This document shows, one piece after another, positions 57,478 through 64,000 of a stretch of DNA of 64,000 bases; within the stretch, counting starts at the first letter, position 1, and each line of letters begins with the position of its first letter. The notes under the pieces are model-generated. The model was not told the DNA's origin. It searched no databases and worked only from the letters and a program-made list of their open reading frames with translations. The DNA lies in contig NZ_SZPQ01000019.1 in the NCBI RefSeq assembly GCF_005217455.1, positions 62,001 through 126,000 on the forward strand. Reading direction: 5' to 3'. Position numbers and translations under genes: made by a program. The DNA is from Martelella alba. Lineage in GTDB: Bacteria > Pseudomonadota > Gammaproteobacteria > Enterobacterales > Enterobacteriaceae.

Positions 57478-58029
57478 CTAGGGCAGCATGATGTCATCAT
57501 ACAGCCAAGCCAGCCTGACGCGCAGGAAGCGCACGGCCTTGTGCTTGCGCGATAACAGGGTTTGCACCGGCAACCCGGTTTCTTGCGCCAGTCGTTTAAA
57601 GCTGTAATCCTCCAGTTCCGTTTTTTCGAAAACTTCCCGCTGCGCTGGCGGCATGTCGGCCAGCGCGCGCGCCAATTCATCCCAGAACAGCACGCGCAAC
57701 CCGGCATCTTCCGGCGTCTGCGCCACACCGAATAAAACCGCCTTCAAGGGATCCGCCAAATCATCCTCATCGAATACATCAGTAAAAAGCACGTCCCGCT
57801 TCTTCCTGGCGCGATCGGTCATTTCGTTCCGTGCGGCGCGAAACAACCAGGCCGAGACATTTTCAACCGGCTGCTGCACGGCCATCAGTTGCATCGTGAT
57901 TTCCTGCAAAATATCGTCCGTGTCCTCCAGCACGGCGGAACGGCGGCGGATGAAAGCCCTGAGTCTATCCCGGCAGGCGAACAGCGCAGCAAGGAAGAAC
58001 GCGGGTTTGGCGTTGTCGGCTTCGACCAT
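57478..58029 (-). CDS. ECF-type sigma factor
   Basis: A 183-residue sigma-70-family factor of the extracytoplasmic-function type. Region 2 is FIRRRSAVLEDTDDILQEITMQLMAVQQPVENVSAWLFRAARNEMTDRARKK, and region 4 is RALADMPPAQREVFEKTELEDYSFKRLAQETGLPVQTLLSRKHKAVRFLR. A 30-residue acidic linker lies between (FTDVFDEDDLADPLKAV). Its start overlaps the stop of the upstream membrane-protein gene (TAATG), so the two are coupled. The regulon is unknown. Confidence 0.87.
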   Translation of the reverse strand: MVEADNAKPAFFLAALFACRDRLRAFIRRRSAVLEDTDDILQEITMQLMAVQQPVENVSAWLFRAARNEMTDRARKKRDVLFTDVFDEDDLADPLKAVLFGVAQTPEDAGLRVLFWDELARALADMPPAQREVFEKTELEDYSFKRLAQETGLPVQTLLSRKHKAVRFLRVRLAWLYDDIMLP

Positions 58030-58421
58030 TACTGCCCCGTATGCTCTCTGGATTCAGACGATTCGCTATCCTCTGGCGCGTCCGGCCCGCATCGACGGCA
58101 GTTACGACCGTGCCCCCACTGACGAGCCTGAAAAAAAGCCTGCTTCTCTTCATCGCTCATTCTCAGCCATCGCTCATGCAGTTGCCGGTTATCTCGCGCC
58201 ATTTTGAACATTAGCGGTCCCACGCCCATACCGCCGAATAATATCCTACAGAGCACCAAAAGCCCGAGCGCGTTCCAGAAACTGAGACTTTTGAAACCGA
58301 ATAATGCTGGAAACAAAGTATTCCATAAGCTCATGACCAGCAGTGTCAGCACAACCACCATGACCAGAAAAAGCAGGCCGAATCTGGCCGGATGCCGCCG
58401 ATGGGTACCAAAATATCTCAT
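58029..58421 (-). CDS. membrane partner of the ECF sigma factor
   Basis: A 130-residue inner-membrane protein with two helices (FGLLFLVMVVVLTLLVMSLWN and SFWNALGLLVLCRILFGGMGV), then a cytosolic helix MARDNRQLHERWLRMSDEEKQAFFQARQ and a polar tail with CRRC. A clear AAGGAGAG site precedes the ATG. It is first in a two-gene operon with the sigma factor. By position it could be an anti-sigma or sensor, but it has no known anti-sigma signature, so this is inference. Confidence 0.7.
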   Translation of the reverse strand: MRYFGTHRRHPARFGLLFLVMVVVLTLLVMSLWNTLFPALFGFKSLSFWNALGLLVLCRILFGGMGVGPLMFKMARDNRQLHERWLRMSDEEKQAFFQARQWGHGRNCRRCGPDAPEDSESSESREHTGQ

Positions 58422-58662
58422 GTGTCTCTCCTTTTAATCGCTTCGTAATAAGGTAGACGTATGAGCGGCGCAAATATTGCCGCAACAAGCAAAGAAAATG
58501 AAAAAATCGCCCCATCGGGTTTCCCTGAATGCCGAATCACAGCCATCATCATTCAGGCTCCAACATGCGGTATACTGATTATCCGGCCAGGCGATATTCT
58601 CCCGCCGCTTCGGCCCGTTTTACCTAACTCATCGTGTTTCATTGTTTTTTTCTGGAGAAATC

Positions 58663-59541
58663 ATGCCGGAAATCTCGAATAATGCCTTAAGGCAGGCCCT
58701 TGAACAGGGCCGGCTGTTCACGGCCATGGCGGCCCACAATCCCCTTGCCGCCCTGCTCGCTCAGGAAGCCGGATTCGACGGTATATGGGGCAGCGGGTTT
58801 GAACTTGCCGCAAGTTTCGCGGTACCGGATGCCAATATTCTCTCGCTGTCCACCCATCTGGAAATGATGCGCGCCATTGCGGCAAAAGTTTCGGCGCCGC
58901 TTATCGCCGATATGGATCAGGGTTTCGGCAATGCCGTCAATGTCAGCTACATCGTTCCGCAATACGAGGCAGCCGGCGTGTCGGCGGTGGTGCTGGAGGA
59001 CAAACCCTTTCCCAAAGACACCAGCCTGGGTACGGCAAGCAAAACCCGGTTGGTGCGCATAGAGGAATTCCAAGGCAAAGTGGCGGCGGCAATCGAAGCC
59101 CGCCACAATCGGAATCTGGTGGTTATCGCCCGCACTGAGGCGCTGATAGCGGATTTGGGACAGGATGAAGCGCAGCGCCGGGCGCACGCTTACGAAGAAG
59201 CGGGGGCCGACGCCATCGTGGTGCACTCTAGGCAAACGACACCCGATGAAATCATGACCTTTGTCAGAAATTGGCGAGGTAAGGCGCCATTGGTCCTGAT
59301 CCCGACCGCCTATCCTCAACTTACCGAAAAGGATATCGCCGCCACCGGCAAAGTCGGTGTGATTATCTATGGCAACCATGCCATACGCGCGGCGGTCGGC
59401 GCCATGCGAAACGTTTTCGCGCAAATCCGTCGGGACGGCGGCATACAGCATGTCGACGCCGCATTATCCAGCGTAAAAGACATCCTCGCGTTGCAAGGCG
59501 ACAGCCGTATGCGGAAAATTGAAAAGAAGTTCGTTCGGTAG
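58663..59541 (+). CDS. phosphonopyruvate hydrolase-like (PEP mutase/isocitrate lyase superfamily)
   Basis: A 292-residue enzyme of the PEP-mutase/isocitrate-lyase barrel superfamily. The metal-binding block ADMDQGFGNAVN and the catalytic loop Glu112-Asp113-Lys114 in LEDKPFPKDTSLG are clear. PEP mutase has asparagine in the loop (KxNS); here the matching residue is Thr120 (KDTS), the substitution reported for phosphonopyruvate hydrolase. The likely reaction is phosphonopyruvate to pyruvate and phosphate, a phosphonate-breakdown step. The ATG at 58663 has a CTGGAGA site. No phosphonate genes adjoin it except, remotely, the PhnS-like importer at 39.5-43 kb. Confidence 0.78.
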   Translation: MPEISNNALRQALEQGRLFTAMAAHNPLAALLAQEAGFDGIWGSGFELAASFAVPDANILSLSTHLEMMRAIAAKVSAPLIADMDQGFGNAVNVSYIVPQYEAAGVSAVVLEDKPFPKDTSLGTASKTRLVRIEEFQGKVAAAIEARHNRNLVVIARTEALIADLGQDEAQRRAHAYEEAGADAIVVHSRQTTPDEIMTFVRNWRGKAPLVLIPTAYPQLTEKDIAATGKVGVIIYGNHAIRAAVGAMRNVFAQIRRDGGIQHVDAALSSVKDILALQGDSRMRKIEKKFVR

Positions 59542-59632
59542 CCATTGCCGGGCCGAATATCTGCATATCGGTTATTTGGCGCGAGAAATACTGTCGCGGC
59601 CGGGTATGATGAATCGGCCGGCCCGGAGGTTC

Positions 59633-60844
59633 TCAGGCCGCCGACCGTCGCCCCTGCCCTTCAACCGCATCGCGAAGCGCGCGCAAACCGATGGACGTGA
59701 CCAGGGTCATCACCAACCCGGCGGCGATGGGAACGGCAAATCCCGCTCGCGCGCCGAAGGTATCAATGATCCGTCCAGCCAGGGCGCCGCCGCACGCGAC
59801 GCCGGTGCTGATACCCGCCATCATGCAGGTCAGTCCTTCTGTGAGCCGGGACGGGGGTACGATACGGGTGGCGAGATTCAGGACTATGACCATTGTCGGT
59901 GCAAAAGATAAACCGGCCATAAAGATAAACACTGCCAAGACAAACACATTGGGCGAGAAGATGGGCAGCATGGCCGTCGCGGCCGTCACCAAAATGCCGG
60001 CCCGAAACTGCTTTTCGATGGCCAGCGCCGTTCTGAATATGCCGAAAGCCAAGCCAGCGGTCATCGACCCCAGGGCATAGGCGGCCAAGATGAAGCTGGC
60101 CGCTGTCGGCCAGCGTTGCGCATTGGCGAACGCGACAACCGACACGTCGATTGCTCCCCCCACCACACCCATGGCCCAAAATGCCAGAATAATGGTGAGC
60201 AGGCCCGGGATGCGCAACACGGAACGGCCGACGTGGCTATCGCCGCGCCCAACCACCTTCGGTTCCGTTTGCCGTTGCCGAAGAAATATCGTCATGCCGA
60301 TCAGCAACAGCGCGATGGCGGCCAACGGCCCTGCCTCGGCAAACACATCCGTACTGAGGCCGATAGCCAGCGGCGGACCGATGATGTATGTCAGTTCCGT
60401 TAACACCGAATCAAAGGAAAATGCCGTATGGAGTTGGGGCTTGCCGCGAAAAAGCGCGGTCCAGCGCGCTCTGACCATTGCCGGCATATTCGGCATGGTG
60501 CCGGCCAGCGCGGCAAGAATAAACAGTAGCGGGGTCGAAACCGACCGGTTGGCGGCGAACAACAGCGCCAGCAACATGGCCGCGCTGAAGAGGGTGACGA
60601 ACGGCAGGACCCGGCTCTGGCCGTGCCGGTCGACAAATCGGGATACCAACGGGCTGATCAGGGCATTCGCCAGGGTGAATGTCGCCGCCACCGATCCCGC
60701 CAGCCAGTAAAGGCCGCGTTGCTGAACCAGCATGGTAATGATACCGATACTCATCATCGCCTGCGGCAAACGGACGATAAATGTCGCGAAAACCAACCCG
60801 GCGACACCAGGGGTCGCCAGCATTTCGCGATAGGAACGGGCCAT
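59633..60844 (-). CDS. MFS transporter
   Basis: A 403-residue twelve-helix major-facilitator protein, starting MARSYREMLATPGVAGLVFATFIVRLPQAMM. Substrate signatures are not recognizable. It is convergent with the phosphonopyruvate-hydrolase-like gene (91 bp apart), so a functional link is only possible. Confidence 0.82.
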   Translation of the reverse strand: MARSYREMLATPGVAGLVFATFIVRLPQAMMSIGIITMLVQQRGLYWLAGSVAATFTLANALISPLVSRFVDRHGQSRVLPFVTLFSAAMLLALLFAANRSVSTPLLFILAALAGTMPNMPAMVRARWTALFRGKPQLHTAFSFDSVLTELTYIIGPPLAIGLSTDVFAEAGPLAAIALLLIGMTIFLRQRQTEPKVVGRGDSHVGRSVLRIPGLLTIILAFWAMGVVGGAIDVSVVAFANAQRWPTAASFILAAYALGSMTAGLAFGIFRTALAIEKQFRAGILVTAATAMLPIFSPNVFVLAVFIFMAGLSFAPTMVIVLNLATRIVPPSRLTEGLTCMMAGISTGVACGGALAGRIIDTFGARAGFAVPIAAGLVMTLVTSIGLRALRDAVEGQGRRSAA

Positions 60845-60918
60845 GATTTCTCCAGTTTGTCATTAAGCGGCCAGCCAGTTTCCGCCTTTTTTTCCCATTA
60901 ACCGGGGCAGGTCATGGC

Positions 60919-61179
60919 ATGCGACGTGCCAGCATGGTGGGGCCACCGCCGCCGCAACTTACCGACGAGGGAAAGACCCGCAATTCAGGGTATGTCACCA
61001 TGGCATGTTCACTGAACTTCCAGACTGGCATAGTCACCGTCAATGGCCGTGAAGGGTTCGCTTTGGATTGGGACATCACACGCAACGTGAAGTTTGACGA
61101 GCCTGAAATCGTTGTTGAACAGAATAATGGCCATTTCAATGGCGGAAAGCAAGATGGCATGGCCACTTTTGAGAAATAA
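60919..61179 (+). CDS. hypothetical protein
   Basis: An 86-codon frame with a protein-like middle (FQTGIVTVNGREGFALDWDITRNVKFDEPEIVVEQ). The first ~25 codons look less natural, so a later ATG (60999) may be the true start or the frame may be a relic. Opposite-strand frames here look like shadows. I do not recognize a family. Confidence 0.4.
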   Translation: MRRASMVGPPPPQLTDEGKTRNSGYVTMACSLNFQTGIVTVNGREGFALDWDITRNVKFDEPEIVVEQNNGHFNGGKQDGMATFEK

Positions 61180-61298
61180 CGCGCCATACCGCAGAAAGTG
61201 ATACGCTCGCGGTCGCATTGCCACATGACCGACAAGGACTGATATCAGACGACCCAAGCGACGCATTCGCCGAATAACGCCATGCCGGGTATTATGCA

Positions 61299-61679
61299 TC
61301 ATTCTATCGGTTTGATATCTAATACTATTTGCCGTGGACATGCCTTGTATTTTCTATCCCGAACAGCCGGGATATCGGCTTTGCGAACAGCCTTCACCGC
61401 AGCTTGGCAAAGCGGGGCATATCCCTCGGCCCGCAAGTTTTTGCTCACCTGACCCGTTTTCAAAAAGGTCACGTGAAGAATGCAATCTTTCCCATAAAAA
61501 TCTTCATTCAAATACAAAGTTCTTTCTATGCCCATTCGGATCTCTTTAGCATAATCCACACAGATTCCTTTGAATTCTGCCGAGGCTTCAGGCAATTGTC
61601 TGGGCAACTCGGATGCTGTGGCATGGCCGATGGATATTGATAACGTCGCGAGCAAACAATAAATAATGCAGTTTCCCAC
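61299..61679 (-). CDS. secreted protein with a TolA C-terminal domain
   Basis: A 126-residue protein: signal-type N-terminus (YCLLATLSISIGHATA), then a domain matching TolA domain III (YAKEIRMGIERTLYLNED, YGKDCILHVTFLKTG, LCQAAVKAVRKADIPAV, IVLDIKP). The two cysteines of the TolA-III disulfide (CILH and LCQAA) are kept. It lacks TolA's membrane anchor and long helical domain, so it would be free in the periplasm. GTG at 61679 with an AGGGAAG site is the start. Its role is unknown; it could interact with TolB/Pal or bind colicin/phage domains. Confidence 0.7.
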   Translation of the reverse strand: MGNCIIYCLLATLSISIGHATASELPRQLPEASAEFKGICVDYAKEIRMGIERTLYLNEDFYGKDCILHVTFLKTGQVSKNLRAEGYAPLCQAAVKAVRKADIPAVRDRKYKACPRQIVLDIKPIE

Positions 61680-62009
61680 TGTATTTGGCTTCCCTATAAA
61701 CTCATTTTAAACTTTTACTTTCTTTGTTGTTCAGAACAGTTATTTTCCCGCGCGTAATAACATTACCCGGCTATAGCCCACGATTGGCATGGCAAAAAAC
61801 GTCCCGCATGAAGGCGCATTACATTACGTAAAAGCAAGAAGCCCCGTGCAGTCACGACGCCCATGATAATCGATTATAAAGTTCTTTAACGTAAGCCACT
61901 GGCTAACAACACAAAATAAACTAGCATAATAAACCTAAACCATTGGAAAACCTGCTGGTATTTCTCAATCGCCAGGCTCTTTAGAATAAAGTGGGGATAA
62001 AGCAAACTA
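61680..62009. other. gene-free spacer
   Basis: A 330-bp AT-rich spacer upstream of the TolA-domain gene, which should hold its promoter. No gene recognized. Confidence 0.35.
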
Positions 62010-62136
62010 GACTGTAGACCATTCCAGTGACATCGCGACGGTAAATGAATTATCCCACGGGGCATAAACAACATTATTACGACTGGGGCAAGTTAGCGCG
62101 GCCGACAAAGAGACAGATTGCAGTATGATGTGTATC
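62010..62136 (+). repeat. dispersed palindromic repeat, degenerate copy
   Basis: Forward-orientation, about 127 bp: CATTCCAGTGACATCGCGACGG near the start, GCGCGGCCGACAAAGAGACA and GATTGCAGTATGATGTGTATC at the end. Confidence 0.75.
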
Positions 62137-62173
62137 AGCGGCAATAAAGAACAGAGAGACGGTTAAGATGCAA

Positions 62174-62217
62174 GTTTATCCCGCGTAGCGGCGCTACACA
62201 GGACAAACGTCATGATG
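62174..62217. repeat. 44-bp direct repeat, copy 1
   Basis: About 44 bp matching 63019-63062 at roughly 38 positions (shared core GTTTATCCCGCGTAGC and ACACAGGACAAAC). Read on the minus strand both copies open with ATG and encode FVLC[SR]AATRDKL. Confidence 0.75.
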
Positions 62218-62246
62218 AATATTTTTGTTTTTATTCAAGCACGTTG

Positions 62247-62393
62247 TTATTCAGCGGTGTTAACGTGGTTAGCGCTGCTCTGGCTTACAGGATAAGTCTT
62301 GGCGTAGCTCTGATAATCGCTTTGCGCGGCCATGGAAACTGCCGGTACGGCTACAGCGGTGATGAGTGCAAGTGCAGCGATGATCTTTTTCAT
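62247..62393 (-). CDS. 48-residue secreted small protein
   Basis: MKKIIAALALITAVAVPA followed by VSMAA is a textbook Sec signal peptide, and leaves a mature peptide of about 25 polar residues (QSDYQSYAKTYPVSQSSA...). A GAGG ribosome-binding site lies 9 bases before the ATG. The gene was too short for routine calling. I do not recognize the peptide; it is probably periplasmic. Confidence 0.6.
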   Translation of the reverse strand: MKKIIAALALITAVAVPAVSMAAQSDYQSYAKTYPVSQSSANHVNTAE

Positions 62394-62599
62394 GGTTCAA
62401 ATCCTCTGTTCTCTGGGTTGGGAAGAAAGCGTTTTTGCTTTCGATGGAGTTAATACTAATGATCGTTAATAAAATAATCCATCAGAATTTTCTGTACTTC
62501 ATGTTCAAAAAAACTGAACAAACCCAAAACAGAGGCATCAATACGTTATAATGATGAAAAAACGGATATTTTCCCGCCGTCACGTCTGAGGGATAGCGG

Positions 62600-62720
62600 T
62601 CAGAGCCAAGAGTATCCCCCCCTTGACTACCAAACATGTGGCGACACGCCCATGAGCTAATCGTCAAGGGCGTTTGCCAGCAGTGCTGGTTGAGAGTTGG
62701 CATTCACATCGTTCGTCTTC
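62600..62720 (-). pseudogene. relic of an IclR-type gene 3' end
   Basis: Minus-strand DVNANSQPALLANALDD matches the C-terminus of the IclR protein encoded at 63169-63918 (SVKSELALLAKNLGNLL). At DNA level the block TTTGCCAGCAGTGCTGGTTG (62671 on) aligns with TTTGCCAGTAATGCTAATTC near 63211. The rest of this second copy has eroded. Confidence 0.5.
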
Positions 62721-63018
62721 CACTCTAAGTGGAACTTCCGGATGGGCATGACCAGGAACCCAACCTGCTACCTGTTAGGTCTTAAAATTTACAGTTGGCA
62801 GGCGTCGGGTAATTTATGTTCCTGCTTGCGGACACACCGCATAAGACCGGCTTGTTCCAGCACAGGAACATTGCCCGTTAACATGCTCCGGGGTATCACC
62901 GTGTTTCCCGTAGGCCAGAAAAGCGTCTGGACCATCAAATAAAACGCGACCAGAACAAGCCACCGAAGGCTGCCGATCACGAACCGCCCCGGAAAAACTG
63001 GAGACATTTGAGATACCA
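62721..63018. other. gene-poor spacer
   Basis: A minus-strand open frame of 89 codons (62789-63058) spans this stretch and starts inside the second 44-bp repeat. Its sequence (GRFVIGSLRWLVLVAFYLMVQ...) is not recognized and may be the trace of a decayed small membrane protein. Confidence 0.3.
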
Positions 63019-63062
63019 GTTTATCCCGCGTAGCAGCGCGACACAGGACAAACAACATGATG
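63019..63062. repeat. 44-bp direct repeat, copy 2
   Basis: Second copy of the repeat at 62174-62217. It lies about 110 bp beyond the stop of the IclR gene. Confidence 0.75.
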
Positions 63063-63168
63063 AAAAAAAGAGCGGCCGAGATGAGCTAATCTAATAAAAA
63101 ATTGATATTTTTCGTCACAACGCCCGAACGACTATAGAACAGTGCCAGTAGTGATACCCCTGTGACCA

Positions 63169-63918
63169 TCAAACTTGCGACGATTCTCCTATAAGTAAAT
63201 TTCCAAGGTTTTTTGCCAGTAATGCTAATTCAGACTTGACACTCACATAATCTCCCGGTACGTGATCAAAATAAGGACATGTGATAGCCGCGTGAGCGTG
63301 GCCATCCCGCCCAATGACCGGCCAGGAGAGAGAAGTTAACCCTATTATTCTGTCATGAGGAACCTCTGCATAGCCTTGCTTGGCAATCTGGCAAAGCTGT
63401 TCAACCATAGCTCCGCGCAACGTTGCATCAAGCTGATAGTGTCGTATCAACGTCCAACTGGTTTGCTCGTCGGCGAGAGCCAACAGGAGTAGCGCGGAAC
63501 TGGATTTTACGGTATTGAGAAGCGCCCCTTCCCTAGCGCTGATCGAAGGGGCAAATTCAGGGTGTTGATGGATGATGACACGAACTTGCCCGTCTTTAAT
63601 CGCCGCAAGATGACAGGGTTGATTGGTCTGCCAGGAAAATGCTTTCATTAGGCTCTGACAAGCGTCCAATTCAGAGGTCTGTTTTAAAAAATCAGAACGC
63701 CGATTCACGCGTAGTTTATCGGTAAGATAGTAGTACCCCTGCTCATCAGAGCGTAGATACCCCTCTTCCTCCAGACATTGTATGATGCGATAAAGATGAT
63801 TGAAGCTCAGATTGAGCGACATGACAATTTCCTTCATTGTCATCGGCATTCCAGACAAGGTCATCAATTCAAGGACACGAAGTCCCCGGCTTAACGCCGG
63901 GGCCCGATAAGCAGTCAT
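63169..63918 (-). CDS. IclR-family regulator
   Basis: A 249-residue regulator. The helix-turn-helix is MTMKEIVMSLNLSFNHLYRIIQCLEEEGYLR (about residues 26-57) and the effector domain follows (SWQTNQPCHLAAIKDGQVRVIIHQHPEF, SISAREGALLNTVKSSSALLLLALADE). It is somewhat divergent from KdgR/IclR types, and its ligand is unknown. The stop overlaps an ATG (TGATG) that opens a 27-codon frame. A TTCAC-GTTT-GTGAA dyad at 63969-63982 upstream may be an operator. Its target genes probably lie beyond the window's right end. Confidence 0.85.
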   Translation of the reverse strand: MTAYRAPALSRGLRVLELMTLSGMPMTMKEIVMSLNLSFNHLYRIIQCLEEEGYLRSDEQGYYYLTDKLRVNRRSDFLKQTSELDACQSLMKAFSWQTNQPCHLAAIKDGQVRVIIHQHPEFAPSISAREGALLNTVKSSSALLLLALADEQTSWTLIRHYQLDATLRGAMVEQLCQIAKQGYAEVPHDRIIGLTSLSWPVIGRDGHAHAAITCPYFDHVPGDYVSVKSELALLAKNLGNLLIGESSQV

Positions 63919-64000
63919 GACATTCCTTTACCACCCGTTACAGGATGGAAGCCAGTGGATTCATTATTTTCACGTTTGTGAAGATAGCGAATCGTGACAA

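Noticed and set aside
58663-59541. Call as PEP mutase (aepX)
   Set aside because: The loop residue is Thr instead of the mutase Asn and no phosphonopyruvate decarboxylase gene is adjacent.
62789-63058. MgrB-like small protein in the minus frame LRWLVLVAFYLMVQ
   Set aside because: The tail lacks the conserved MgrB cysteines and pattern; similarity is limited to hydrophobic residues.

Overview
The window is chromosomal DNA from a gamma-proteobacterium of the order Enterobacterales. The first 22 kb carries the enterobacterial order corC-lnt-gltIJKL-ybeL-leuS-lptE-holA-nadD-rsfS-rlmH-mrdA-mrdB-rlpA-dacA-ybeD-lipB-lipA-tatE-cspE, with products close to those of Escherichia coli. The many imperfect 90-200 bp dispersed repeats, decayed genes and rich sugar-acid and transport gene content suggest a Sodalis/Pectobacteriaceae-like lineage. 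That placement is an inference from gene content, not a measured phylogeny.

Region 1 (1-22.1 kb) is the core block: lipoprotein N-acylation, glutamate/aspartate import (with a conserved SroC-type RNA between gltI and gltJ), leucyl-tRNA synthetase, LPS transport, replication clamp loading, NAD synthesis, ribosome silencing and modification, cell-wall elongation and trimming, lipoate synthesis, Tat export and cold-shock protein. A Fur-box-preceded flavin-oxidase-like gene is inserted between lnt and gltI.

Region 2 (22.2-36.5 kb) is a looser envelope region: YdiY-like outer membrane protein, a YmiA-like micro-protein, lipoproteins (YedD, a SlyB-like glycine-zipper protein, a trypsin-like lipoprotein), AmiD, a small OB-fold protein, a membrane-anchored hydrolase, and an RND efflux pump without its own outer-membrane channel. 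Between these genes lie many copies of one palindrome-ended repeat. Among them sit three items easily missed: a 29-residue hydrophobic ORF with a strong ribosome-binding site, a GhoT/OrtT-like toxin gene, and a likely small RNA with a textbook terminator.

Region 3 (36.5-54.9 kb) is catabolic and regulatory: a TetR/hydrolase pair sharing an operator; a LacI-led, translationally coupled operon for an ABC importer and a cytoplasmic GpdQ-like phosphodiesterase; a sugar-acid operon (MFS transporter, IlvD/Edd dehydratase, DapA-like aldolase) facing an IclR regulator; and a sulfatase with an MFS transporter divergent from a LysR regulator.

Region 4 (53.6-64 kb) is eroded. It holds a sulfatase pseudogene coupled to an intact anaerobic sulfatase-maturase gene, an IS4-family transposase remnant, a prophage NlpC/P60 remnant behind an ECF sigma factor and its membrane partner, a phosphonopyruvate-hydrolase-like enzyme, a secreted TolA-C-terminal-domain protein, a tiny secreted peptide, and an IclR regulator beside traces of a decayed second copy. 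No rRNA, tRNA or CRISPR array was found. All calls are by reading and remembered family features; no searches were run.
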